Below, piece after piece: positions 7,879-15,778 of a stretch of 64,000 nucleotides of DNA. The DNA comes from MED-G105 sp050331095 (GTDB lineage Bacteria > Pseudomonadota > Alphaproteobacteria > Caulobacterales > Parvularculaceae), in contig JBHJHE010000013.1 of the NCBI GenBank assembly GCA_050331095.1, positions 1 through 64,000 on the forward strand. Direction: 5' to 3'. Both the position numbers and the translations under genes were made by a program. The notes below the pieces were generated by a model that ran no database searches, was not told the origin of the DNA, and worked only from the letters and a program-made list of their open reading frames with translations. Within the stretch, counting starts at the first letter, position 1. Each line of letters begins with the position of its first letter.

Positions 7879-8856
7879 ATGGCTGCGACCCGCGACTTTT
7901 TGACCTATGCCGACGGAGCTCCCGATCGTGCGCAGGCGGTGGTCTTCGACGGCGCGCGCCGTGTCGCCGTTCGCGAACTCGCTTTGACTCCGGCCGGCCG
8001 CGACGACGTCGTCGTCGACGTGGCGTGGAGCGGCGTCAGCGCCGGCACCGAGCGGCTTTTGTGGTCGGGCGACATGCCGCCGTTTCCCGGGCACGGGTAT
8101 CCGTTGGTGCCGGGTTACGAATCGGTGGGCCGCATCGTGGCCGGGCCCGATCAATCGCTCGTCGGCCGCCTCGCCTTCGCGCCCGGGGCCACCTGCTACG
8201 AAGACGCTTACGGATTGTTCGGCGGCGCGGCCTCGCGTCTCGTTGCGCCCGCGGCGCGCGTGACGCCGGTGCCGGACGAACTGGGCGAGCGCGCGACCCT
8301 TCTCGCGCTCGCGGCGACCGCCCGACGGGCCGTGCGCGGGCTTGAAGGCCGCGGGCCCCAGCTGATCGTCGGCCATGGGGCGCTCGGACGGCTTGTCGCG
8401 CGAATCGCCCGTGCGCTAGGCGGTCCGGACGCGGTCTTTTGGGAGGTCGAGCCGGCTCGCGCTGTCGAGGACGGTTTCCCGGTGCGCCGAGCCGAAGACG
8501 ATCCGTGCACAAGCTATGAGACGATCGTAGACGTCAGCGGCGACGCCGACGCGCTCGACCGGCTGATCGGGCGTCTCGCCCGCGGCGGCGACATCGTCCT
8601 CGCGGGGTTTTACGCCAAGCGCGTGTCGTTCGCATTCCCGCCAGCCTTTATGAAGGAGGCGCGCCTGCGCGTCTCCGCCGAGTGGGCCCCCGAGGACCTT
8701 CAAGACGTGTTGCGCCTCGTCAGCGACGGCGACGTGTCGCTCGACGGGCTCGTCACCCACCGCCGCGCCGCGGCGGACGCCGTCGACGCCTATGAGACGG
8801 CGTTCGGCGATCCATCCTGCCTGAAAATGATCCTTGACTGGAGGCGCCCGCAATGA
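7879..8856 (+). CDS. bchC: 3-hydroxyethyl bacteriochlorophyllide a dehydrogenase
   Basis: BchC is a zinc-free MDR (medium-chain dehydrogenase) family enzyme that oxidises the 3-hydroxyethyl group to the 3-acetyl group of bacteriochlorophyllide a. The product has 325 aa, the usual length. It shows WSGVSAGTERLLWSG and the GHGYPLVPGYESVGRIV segment typical of BchC, and a nucleotide-binding region around LIVGHGALGRLVARIA. The start is the ATG at 7879. There is no clear Shine-Dalgarno, and the predicted promoter is close, so the leader is probably very short. It is the first gene of the bchCXYZ-puf superoperon and overlaps bchX by 4 nt. Confidence 0.95.
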   Translation: MAATRDFLTYADGAPDRAQAVVFDGARRVAVRELALTPAGRDDVVVDVAWSGVSAGTERLLWSGDMPPFPGHGYPLVPGYESVGRIVAGPDQSLVGRLAFAPGATCYEDAYGLFGGAASRLVAPAARVTPVPDELGERATLLALAATARRAVRGLEGRGPQLIVGHGALGRLVARIARALGGPDAVFWEVEPARAVEDGFPVRRAEDDPCTSYETIVDVSGDADALDRLIGRLARGGDIVLAGFYAKRVSFAFPPAFMKEARLRVSAEWAPEDLQDVLRLVSDGDVSLDGLVTHRRAAADAVDAYETAFGDPSCLKMILDWRRPQ

Positions 8857-9818
8857 CCGCCCCGCTAGACGACACCCCCGCCGGCGAGCCGCCGCTCGCG
8901 CCGCCTACGGAAAAAAAGACGCAGATCATCGCGATCTACGGCAAGGGCGGCATCGGCAAGAGCTTCACGCTCGCCAATCTCAGCTACATGATGGCGCAGC
9001 AGGGCAAGAAGGTCCTGCTCATCGGCTGCGACCCGAAGAGCGACACGACCTCGCTTCTGTTCGGCGGGCGCGCGTGCCCCACCATCATTGAGACGTCCAC
9101 GAAGAAAAAACTCGCCGGCGAAGAGGTTTCGATCGGCGACGTTTGCTTCAAGCGCGACGGCGTCTTCGCGATGGAGCTCGGCGGGCCGGAAGTGGGGCGC
9201 GGCTGCGGCGGACGCGGCATCATCCACGGCTTTGAGCTACTGGAGAAGCTCGGCTTCCATGAGTGGGACTTCGATTACGTCCTGTTGGATTTTCTGGGCG
9301 ACGTGGTGTGCGGCGGCTTCGGCCTGCCGATCGCCCGGGACATGTGCCAGAAGGTGATCGTCGTCGGGTCGAACGACCTTCAGTCCCTGTACGTCGCCAA
9401 CAATGTCTGCTCGGCGGTCGAATACTTCCGCAAGCTCGGCGGCAATGTGGGCGTCGCGGGCATCGTCGTAAACAAGGACGACGGCACGGGCGAGGCGAAA
9501 GCGTTCGCCGACGCGGTCGGCATTCCGGTGCTCTCCGCGATCCCCGCCGACGACGACATTCGACGCAAGAGCGCCAGCTACCAGATCGTCGGGCGCCCCG
9601 ACAGTCCGTGGGGGCCGATGTTCGCCGAGCTCGCGAAAAACGTCGCCGACGCGCCGCCGGAGCGGCCGACGCCGCTCGATCAGGACGGGCTTCTGGGCCT
9701 CTTCGCCGCCGAAGAGACGGGCGCGAACTTCGTCCTGGAGCCGGCGACCCTGGCCGACATGCGCGGCGCTAACGTCACGCCCGCCGCGTCGCTTGAAGTT
9801 GTTTACGAGGACGTCTGA
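8853..9818 (+). CDS. bchX: Chlorophyllide a reductase iron protein subunit X
   Basis: BchX is the NifH-like ATPase and electron donor of chlorophyllide a oxidoreductase (COR: BchX with BchY-BchZ), which reduces the C7-C8 double bond to give the bacteriochlorin ring. The product has 321 aa. The P-loop is YGKGGIGKS (about residues 30-38), followed by IGCDPKSDTTS. The [4Fe-4S]-ligating cysteines are in VGRGCGGRG and DVVCGGFGLP. The N-terminus has a Pro/Thr-rich extension before the P-loop, normal for BchX. The gene overlaps bchC (ATGA) and bchY (TGATG, 1 nt). Confidence 0.97.
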   Translation: MTAPLDDTPAGEPPLAPPTEKKTQIIAIYGKGGIGKSFTLANLSYMMAQQGKKVLLIGCDPKSDTTSLLFGGRACPTIIETSTKKKLAGEEVSIGDVCFKRDGVFAMELGGPEVGRGCGGRGIIHGFELLEKLGFHEWDFDYVLLDFLGDVVCGGFGLPIARDMCQKVIVVGSNDLQSLYVANNVCSAVEYFRKLGGNVGVAGIVVNKDDGTGEAKAFADAVGIPVLSAIPADDDIRRKSASYQIVGRPDSPWGPMFAELAKNVADAPPERPTPLDQDGLLGLFAAEETGANFVLEPATLADMRGANVTPAASLEVVYEDV

Positions 9819-11335
9819 TGGCTGACGGCGCCGATCCATCGCTCGCGAAGACCGCCTCCGGCTGCCACGCCGGCGCGGACGAAATGCGCGCCGCGGCGGC
9901 GAAGGCCGGCAAGTCCGACGTGCTCGATCAGTACGCCAAGGATTATCCGAAGGGGCCGCACGACCAGCCGCAGAGCATGTGCCCGGCCTTTGGGTCGTTG
10001 CGCGTGGGGCTGCGGATGCGGCGCACGGCGACGATCCTTTCCGGTTCGGCGTGCTGCGTCTATGGCCTGACGTTCACGTCGCATTTTTATGGCGCCAAGC
10101 GCAGCGTCGGCTACGTGCCGTTCAATTCCGAGACGCTCGTCACCGGCAAACTTTTCGAAGACATCAAAGAGGCGGTGGAGAAAACCGCCGATCCGGAACG
10201 TTACGACGCCATCGTCGTCACTAATCTCTGTGTGCCAACGGCTTCGGGCGTACCCTTGCGTCTGCTTCCGAAAGAGATCAACGGCGTGCGGATCGTCGGC
10301 ATCGACGTGCCGGGCTTCGGCGTGCCGACCCACGCCGAAGCGAAGGACGTGCTCGCCGCGGCGATGCTCGCCTACGCCCGGGAGGAAGCGGCGGCCGGGC
10401 CGGTTCAGGCGCCGAACCGCGACCTTGGCGATCTGCCGCGGGTGACGCTTCTCGGCGAAACCTTTCCGGCCGATCCGATCGGCGTCGGCGCGCTCCTGGC
10501 GCCGCTGGGGCTTGCCGTCGGCGCGAGCGCGCCGACGCGCGAATGGCGCGAGCTCTACGCCGCGCTCGACTGCGCCGCCGTCGGCGCGGTGCATCCTTTC
10601 TACACGGCTTCCGTGCGCGAATTCGAAGCGGCCGGTCGACCCATCGTCGGGTCGGCGCCCGTCGGCGTCGATGGAACCGCCGCCTGGCTCGAGGCGATCG
10701 GCGCGGCCTGCAACGTTGACGCGGCGAAAATCGATGCGGCGAAGGCGGCCGCCCTGCCGGCGATCCGGGAGGCGCTGGCGAAAAAGCCGGTCCGTGGACG
10801 GATTACCATCTCCGGTTATGAAGGATCCGAGCTTCTCGTCGCGCGGCTGTTGATCGAGAGCGGCGCCGACGTGCGTTATGTCGGCACAGCGTGCCCGAAA
10901 ACGCCGTGGTCGGCGCCGGACCGCGAATGGCTCGAGGCTCGGGGCGTCGAGATCGTCTTCCGCGCCTCGCTGGAGCGCGACATCGCGGCCGTCGACGCCT
11001 TCGAACCCGATCTGGCCATTGGCACGACGCCAGTCGTTCAGCACGCGAAAGAAAAGGCGATCCCCGCGCTCTACTTCACGAATCTGATCTCCGCGCGGCC
11101 CTTGATGGGCGCGGCGGGCGCCGGTTCGCTCGCCGACGTCGTCGGCGCCGCGATTGACGGCAAAGCGCGGTTTGACGAGATGCGCGCCTTCTTCGAGGGC
11201 GTCGGCGAGGGCGATACGGCCGGCGTCTGGCGCGAAAAGCCCGACGTCAACACGGAGTTTCGGCGCAAGGAGCAACGCAAGCGCGCCATCCGCGAGAAGC
11301 GGGCCAACGATTTGGAGAACCCGGTCGGATGCTGA
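9818..11335 (+). CDS. bchY: Chlorophyllide a reductase subunit Y
   Basis: BchY is the NifD/BchN-like half of the COR catalytic component, 505 aa. The cluster-binding cysteine regions are visible: MCPAFGSLRVGLRMRRTA, then SGSACCVYGLTF. The conserved NSETLVTGKLFEDI and VGIDVPGFGVPTHAEAKD are also present. The C-terminus has a charged tail (REKRANDLENPVGC). The start shares one base with the bchX stop. No lesion was seen. Confidence 0.97.
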   Translation: MADGADPSLAKTASGCHAGADEMRAAAAKAGKSDVLDQYAKDYPKGPHDQPQSMCPAFGSLRVGLRMRRTATILSGSACCVYGLTFTSHFYGAKRSVGYVPFNSETLVTGKLFEDIKEAVEKTADPERYDAIVVTNLCVPTASGVPLRLLPKEINGVRIVGIDVPGFGVPTHAEAKDVLAAAMLAYAREEAAAGPVQAPNRDLGDLPRVTLLGETFPADPIGVGALLAPLGLAVGASAPTREWRELYAALDCAAVGAVHPFYTASVREFEAAGRPIVGSAPVGVDGTAAWLEAIGAACNVDAAKIDAAKAAALPAIREALAKKPVRGRITISGYEGSELLVARLLIESGADVRYVGTACPKTPWSAPDREWLEARGVEIVFRASLERDIAAVDAFEPDLAIGTTPVVQHAKEKAIPALYFTNLISARPLMGAAGAGSLADVVGAAIDGKARFDEMRAFFEGVGEGDTAGVWREKPDVNTEFRRKEQRKRAIREKRANDLENPVGC

Positions 11336-11339
11336 TCTC

Positions 11340-12737
11340 ATGCTGATCCAGGACCATGATCGGGCCGGCGGCTATTGGGGCGCCGTTTACGCTTTCACAG
11401 GCGTGAAAGGCCTCCAGGTCGTAATCGACGGCCCTGTCGGGTGTGAAAACCTGCCGGTCACGTCCGTGCTGCACTATACGGACGGCCTGCCGCCGCACGA
11501 GTTGCCGATCGTCGTCACCGGCCTCGGCGAGGAGGAGCTCGGCCAGCATGGCACGGAGAACGCCATGCGGCGCGCTCGCGCTGCGCTCGATCCGGACCTG
11601 CCGGCGGTGGTCGTGACCGGCTCGATCGCCGAGATGATCGGCGGAGGCGTCACCCCCGAAGGCGCCAACGTCAGGCGCTTCCTGCCGCGCACGATCGACG
11701 AGGATCAGTGGCAAAGCGCCGATCGCGCCCTTCTTTGGCTGTGGACGGAGTTCGGCCTGACCAAGGGCCGCGCGCCCCGGCCGCGCAAACGCGCCGACGG
11801 CGATCCGCCACGGGTCAATATCATCGGCCCCGCCTACGGCATGTTCAACATGAACGCCGACCTTGCGGAGATCGAACGCCCCGCGCGCGGGATCGGTGCG
11901 GAAATCAACATGGTTTTCCCGTTGGGGAGCCATGTCGCGGACGTCGCGCGCCTGATCGACGCCGACGTCAATATCTGTCTGTACCGGGAGTACGGCCGCG
12001 CTCTGTGCGAGGCGCTTGGCGCGCCTTACCTGCAAGCGCCTATCGGGCTTCATTCGACGACCAAGTTTTTGCGCACGCTTGGCGAGCTGACGGGGCTCGA
12101 CCCGGAGCCGTTCATCGAGCGCGAGAAGCACGTCACGTTGAAGCCGCTCTGGGATCTCTGGCGGTCGGTGACGCAGGACTTTTTCGCGACGGCGAATTTC
12201 GGCGTCGTCGCCGGCGAGACCTACGCCCGAGGTCTGAAGAACTTCCTCGAAGGAGATCTCGGTTTGCCATGCGCCTTTGCGTTCTCGCGCAGCGCCGGCA
12301 AAAAGCCGGACAATGACGAGGTGCGCGCCGCGATTTCCGAGGGCGCGCCGTTCGTCGTCTTCGGCAGTTTCAACGAGCGCATGTATTTGCAGGAGGCCGG
12401 AGCGCGCTCGGCGTTCATCCCGGCGTCGTTTCCGGGCGCCATCATCCGGCGCTGCGTCGGCACGCCCTTCATGGGCTACGCCGGCGCAAGCTACGTTCTG
12501 CAGGAAGTCTGCAACGGCCTCTTCGACGCCTTGTTCCACGTTTTGCCGCTCGGCCAGACGCTCGATGAGGGCGCGGCGACGCCGGCGCGGCGCGAGCGGT
12601 CCCTGGCGTGGACGGACGAAGCGCGCGCCGCGCTTGATTCGGCGGTGTCGGCCGAACCCGTTCTCACCCGGATCTCCGCGGCGAAAGCCCTGCGCGACGC
12701 CGCTGAAGCGGGCGCGCGCGCCGACGGCGCGAGCTAA
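11340..12737 (+). CDS. bchZ: Chlorophyllide a reductase subunit Z
   Basis: BchZ is the NifK/BchB-like half of COR, 465 aa from the ATG at 11340. It begins MLIQDHDRAGGYWGAVYAF and contains the conserved GPVGCENLPVTSVLHYTDG and VVVTGSIAEMIGGG. Upstream open codons overlap bchY in another frame and are not supported. An ATG 11 nt earlier (11329) starts a short frame that stops after five codons. The sequence ATGCTGATC occurs twice here (11329 and 11340), probably a small local duplication at the bchY/bchZ junction. Confidence 0.96.
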   Translation: MLIQDHDRAGGYWGAVYAFTGVKGLQVVIDGPVGCENLPVTSVLHYTDGLPPHELPIVVTGLGEEELGQHGTENAMRRARAALDPDLPAVVVTGSIAEMIGGGVTPEGANVRRFLPRTIDEDQWQSADRALLWLWTEFGLTKGRAPRPRKRADGDPPRVNIIGPAYGMFNMNADLAEIERPARGIGAEINMVFPLGSHVADVARLIDADVNICLYREYGRALCEALGAPYLQAPIGLHSTTKFLRTLGELTGLDPEPFIEREKHVTLKPLWDLWRSVTQDFFATANFGVVAGETYARGLKNFLEGDLGLPCAFAFSRSAGKKPDNDEVRAAISEGAPFVVFGSFNERMYLQEAGARSAFIPASFPGAIIRRCVGTPFMGYAGASYVLQEVCNGLFDALFHVLPLGQTLDEGAATPARRERSLAWTDEARAALDSAVSAEPVLTRISAAKALRDAAEAGARADGAS

Positions 12738-12829
12738 GTCGGCGCCGCGCGCGTCCGCGATCTCGCCCAAAGACGCAGCGGCCGCGCAGCCCAATCGAAA
12801 CCGAAAGCGGCGCGGCATATGGAGGACGC

Positions 12830-13030
12830 ATGAGCACGATCGCAACGAAACGGGCTAACCCGTCGGAAAAGATCGAGTACCGACTTTATCTCGCGCTTGC
12901 ATTTCCGCTGTGTCTGGCGGCGGCCGTGGCGCGTCGGCTCTTCGGCGGTCGCGCGCGAGGGTCAGCCTTCGCCGAGGCGGCGGAAACGGCTCACAGCGTG
13001 TTGCCGTGGGCGTTCATGTCGCGCGGCTAG
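12830..13030 (+). CDS. pufQ: PufQ-like protein, bacteriochlorophyll synthesis/assembly factor
   Basis: This small 66-residue protein has one predicted membrane helix (EYRLYLALAFPLCLAAAVA) followed by a basic segment and a conserved-looking C-terminus ending in PWAFMSRG. Size, position between bchZ and pufB, and the EYRLY-hydrophobic-Arg layout match PufQ, a membrane protein needed for normal bacteriochlorophyll formation and carrier function in Rhodobacter. Sequence conservation in this family is weak, so the name rests largely on synteny. A good Shine-Dalgarno GGAGG lies just before the ATG. The gap to pufB is 111 nt. Confidence 0.78.
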   Translation: MSTIATKRANPSEKIEYRLYLALAFPLCLAAAVARRLFGGRARGSAFAEAAETAHSVLPWAFMSRG

Positions 13031-13141
13031 CGCGGCGCAAAAAGGAATTCGGCGTGAGGAGCAAAACGCTTCGAGCGCTGAAGAGAGCCCCTGTCGCAGG
13101 GTCAATTGCGGCGCGGTATTGGCGAAAAGAGGAGGCAAAAA

Positions 13142-13372
13142 ATGGCCAGCGATACGCCACAAGCCGACACCATGTCGGGTCTGACGCCGCAAATGGCGCA
13201 GGAGTTTCACAAAGCGTTCGTCATGAACTTCATCGTCTTCACCGGCATCGCCATCTTGGCGCACCTGCTGGTGTGGATCTGGCGTCCGTGGATTCCGGGC
13301 GAAGCGGGCTGGGAGGCGAGTTCTCTCGAAGGCGCAATCCAGCTCGTCGGTTCATTCGCGCAAATTCTCTAA
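13142..13372 (+). CDS. pufB: LH1 antenna beta subunit with long C-terminal extension
   Basis: This is a light-harvesting 1 beta polypeptide that binds bacteriochlorophyll around the reaction centre. The core is canonical: SGLTPQMAQEFHKAF, one membrane helix, the bacteriochlorophyll-ligand His in AHLLVW, and the WRPW motif. Common LH1 beta chains end at or soon after WRPW (about 48-55 aa). This one runs to 76 aa, with about 26 residues after WRPW including a hydrophobic stretch (AIQLVGSFAQIL). The start ATG at 13142 has a strong Shine-Dalgarno AGGAGG. Upstream in-frame codons from 13106 lack such support. pufA follows after 18 nt. Confidence 0.95.
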   Translation: MASDTPQADTMSGLTPQMAQEFHKAFVMNFIVFTGIAILAHLLVWIWRPWIPGEAGWEASSLEGAIQLVGSFAQIL

Positions 13373-13390
13373 AGAAGCGGAGAGACTGTT

Positions 13391-13576
13391 ATGTGGAGAC
13401 TTTGGATGCTGTTCGATCCGCGTCGCGCGATCATCGGACTGTTTATCTTCCTGTTCACCCTGGCGATCATCATTCACTTCGTGCTGTTGAGCTCGTCACG
13501 GTACAACTGGCTTCAAAGCGCGCCGGCCGCGGCCGCCTCGCTTGAGCTTGGCGAGGACGTCGGGCGCATCGTCTGA
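13391..13576 (+). CDS. pufA: LH1 antenna alpha subunit
   Basis: This is the LH1 alpha polypeptide, 61 aa. The canonical N-terminus MWRLWMLFDPRRA is followed by one membrane helix with the bacteriochlorophyll-ligand His in IIIHFVLLS, then RYNWL. An Ala-rich C-terminal tail (PAAAASLELGEDVGRIV) of ordinary length follows. It is paired with pufB. A stable hairpin just downstream probably protects the pufBA mRNA. Confidence 0.97.
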   Translation: MWRLWMLFDPRRAIIGLFIFLFTLAIIIHFVLLSSSRYNWLQSAPAAAASLELGEDVGRIV

Positions 13577-13591
13577 CGACCCTTGTCGATA

Positions 13592-13621
13592 CGGTCGCGC
13601 CGTTTTCGTACGGCGCGACCG
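13592..13621 (+). other. Intercistronic RNA hairpin between pufA and pufL
   Basis: A perfect 11-bp inverted repeat (arms CGGTCGCGCCG at 13592-13602 and its complement at 13611-13621) has an 8-nt loop and no T-tract. In Rhodobacter, hairpins at this position stabilise the pufBA segment against 3'-5' decay, giving excess LH1 over reaction-centre mRNA. The same role is inferred here. Transcription must continue into pufL. Confidence 0.75.
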
Positions 13622-13702
13622 GAACTCGCGCGCCGGCGCGGCGGCGAACGTTCCGATGCGAACGAGAAAGATCCCGCGCGAATCATTCTGAAAGGCGTTC
13701 TG

Positions 13703-15484
13703 ATGGCGTTACTCAGCTTCGAGAGGAAGTACCGCGTACGGGGGGGCACGCTGATCGGCGGGGATCTCTTCGACTTCTGGCTCGGCCCCTTCTACGTGGG
13801 TTTTTTCGGCGTCACCGCCGCGTTCTTCGCGGTGCTCGGAACGGTATTGATTTTCTATGGCGCCGCGCTCGGCGACACGTGGAATCCATGGCTGATCTCG
13901 ATCGATCCGCCGGACGTCAGCTACGGTCTGGCGATGGCCCCTTTGAACGAGGGCGGACTTTGGCAGATCATCACGTTCTGCGCCGTCGGCGCGTTCGTCT
14001 CCTGGGCCCTGCGAGAGGTGGAGATCTGCCGGAAGCTCGGCATGGGCTACCACGTGCCGATCGCGTTCGGCACAGCGATCCTAGCCTTCGTCACGCTTCA
14101 GATCGTTCGCCCCTTCACGTTCGGGGCCTGGGGCGAGGCATTCCCCTACGGCATCATGAGCCATCTCGATTGGGTCTATAACACCGGCTATCGGTACGGG
14201 AACTTTCACTACAATCCCGCCCACATGATCGCGATTACGTTCTTCTTCACGACGACGCTCGCGCTCGCCATGCATGGCGGCCTCGTTCTCTCCGCGGTCA
14301 ACCCCGGCGGCACGAAAATCGTCAAGACGCCGGAGCACGAGAACGCGTTTTTCCGCGACTATATCGGCTATTCGGTCGGCACCCTTGGGATCCACCGGCT
14401 GGGCCTGTTCCTGGCGCTGAACGCCGGGTTCTGGAGCGCCGTCTGCATCCTGATCAGCGGCCCGTTCTACTATCAGGGCTCGTGGATCGAGTGGTGGGAG
14501 CCGTGGCGCAACCTGCCCATCTGGCGAGACTGCCCCCACGAGCGCGAAGGATCATCAATCATGGCTGACTATCAGAACATTCTCACGCAGGTCCAAGTGC
14601 GCGGCCACGTGGATCTCGGTGTCGAGCTGCCGGCCGGCGACTGGCGGCGCGAGAAGGGCACGGGCGTCAACTACCTTTTCGGCAAGTTCGGCGAGGCGCA
14701 GATCGGGCCGATCTATCTCGGCTGGTCGGGGATCGCCTCGCTCGTCACGGGGCTGACGGCCGTCGTCATCATCGGCATGAACATGCTGGCGAGCGTCGGC
14801 TGGGACCCGATCAAGTTCGTGGGCCAGCTGCCCTGGCTGTCCCTCGGTCCACCGCTCGCGAAGCACGGCGTCAACCCGTTTCCGCCCTTGCAGGAGGGCG
14901 GCTGGTGGATGCTCGCCGGCTTTTTCCTGACGGCGTCCATCATTCTATGGTGGGTGCGCTGCTATCGCCGGTCGATCCAGCTGGGCCTCGGTACGCACAT
15001 CTGCTGGGCGTTCGCCTCGGCGATCTGGCTCTACCTCGTTCTCGGCTTCCTCCGCCCCCTCGCCATGGGCAGCTTCGCCGAGGCCGTGCCCTTCGGGATT
15101 TTTCCGCACCTTGACTGGACGAACAACTTTTCGTTGACCTACGGAAATCTATTCTACAATCCCTTCCACATGCTCTCGATCGTGTTCCTATACGGATCGA
15201 CACTGCTCTTCGCCATGCATGGCGCGACGATCCTCGCCACGGGCCGCTACGGCTCGGAGCGGGAGATCGAGCAGATCTACGATCGCGGAACCGCCTCGGA
15301 GCGCGCCGCGTTGTTCTGGCGCTGGACGATGGGCTTTAACGCCTCGATGGAATCGATCCACCGCTGGGCGTGGTGGTTCGCGATCCTCACGACCCTGACG
15401 GGCGGGATCGGGATCCTTCTGACCGGGACCGTGGTCGACAACTGGTTCTTCTGGGGAACGGAAAACGGCTTCGCCAGGTTCTGA
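13703..15484 (+). CDS. pufLM: Fused reaction-centre L and M subunits (pufL and pufM in one frame, no pufL stop)
   Basis: One uninterrupted 593-codon frame encodes both photosynthetic reaction-centre core subunits. The L part is 13703-14524 (274 codons, MALLSFERKYRVRGGTL to WRNLPIW). It has Glu in REVEICRKL, His ligands in NFHYNPAHM, LAMHGG and GIHRLGL, and five membrane helices. A 12-codon linker follows at 14525-14560 (RDCPHEREGSSI). The M part is 14561-15484 (307 aa, MADYQNILTQVQVRG to ENGFARF), with YNPFHMLSI, FAMHGATIL and SIHRWAWW. All expected chromophore and Fe ligands are present. Where a stop would be expected, after LPIW, the codon is CGA, one transition from TGA. pufM retains its own Shine-Dalgarno (GAAGGA, 14546-14551). 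L ends in the periplasm and M starts in the cytoplasm, so an uncleaved fusion is topologically problematic. Confidence 0.93.
   Translation: MALLSFERKYRVRGGTLIGGDLFDFWLGPFYVGFFGVTAAFFAVLGTVLIFYGAALGDTWNPWLISIDPPDVSYGLAMAPLNEGGLWQIITFCAVGAFVSWALREVEICRKLGMGYHVPIAFGTAILAFVTLQIVRPFTFGAWGEAFPYGIMSHLDWVYNTGYRYGNFHYNPAHMIAITFFFTTTLALAMHGGLVLSAVNPGGTKIVKTPEHENAFFRDYIGYSVGTLGIHRLGLFLALNAGFWSAVCILISGPFYYQGSWIEWWEPWRNLPIWRDCPHEREGSSIMADYQNILTQVQVRGHVDLGVELPAGDWRREKGTGVNYLFGKFGEAQIGPIYLGWSGIASLVTGLTAVVIIGMNMLASVGWDPIKFVGQLPWLSLGPPLAKHGVNPFPPLQEGGWWMLAGFFLTASIILWWVRCYRRSIQLGLGTHICWAFASAIWLYLVLGFLRPLAMGSFAEAVPFGIFPHLDWTNNFSLTYGNLFYNPFHMLSIVFLYGSTLLFAMHGATILATGRYGSEREIEQIYDRGTASERAALFWRWTMGFNASMESIHRWAWWFAILTTLTGGIGILLTGTVVDNWFFWGTENGFARF
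14546..14551 (+). promoter_or_regulatory. Internal Shine-Dalgarno for pufM within the fused frame
   Basis: GAAGGA lies 9 nt before the pufM ATG (14561). It resembles an ordinary pufL-pufM spacer site and allows independent initiation of M even though the upstream L frame has no stop. Confidence 0.6.
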
Positions 15485-15529
15485 CGCGCGCTGAGGGGTC
15501 GCCCTCGACGCAACACGGCGAAGCAAAGC

Positions 15530-15562
15530 GGCCGGCGCTTGACAAAGCGTCGGCCTTTTTTT
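15530..15562 (+). terminator. Rho-independent terminator of the puf operon
   Basis: A GC-rich stem (GGCCGGCGCT at 15530-15539 with AGCGTCGGCC at 15546-15555, one G-U pair) is followed by seven T residues (15556-15562). It lies 46 nt after the pufM stop. No pufC or pufX is found between pufM and this site. Confidence 0.88.
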
Positions 15563-15778
15563 CGCCGGAGCGGCCGGTCGGCGGCCACGCTCAAAGCGGC
15601 CATGGTCAAAAGAGACCACACGGGCGCGCTCATGTCCCCCCGCATCCATTGACGGCGGCCGGCGGCATAAGCGGGAACGCGGGCGTTCAAGCAGCGGCGC
15701 GGTTTCGCATCCGGCCTTGCATGGCTCAAGACCGGAACTTCTCGACAGGGGCGGGGCGGCGGCGATACCTTTCCCCTT

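Noticed and set aside
12910..13545. Open frame spanning pufQ-pufB-pufA in another phase
   Set aside because: It overlaps three well-supported small puf genes and has no coding signature.
14525..14568. Explaining the pufLM fusion as a compensated frameshift
   Set aside because: L and M are in the same phase without any indel and the linker has no frame ambiguity. One extra C in the 14533-14537 run would give a stop inside the pufM start, so this stays only as a possible sequencing-error test, not the preferred reading.
15600..15778. A small gene between the puf terminator and 15779
   Set aside because: Open frames here have no ribosome-binding site or recognisable product.
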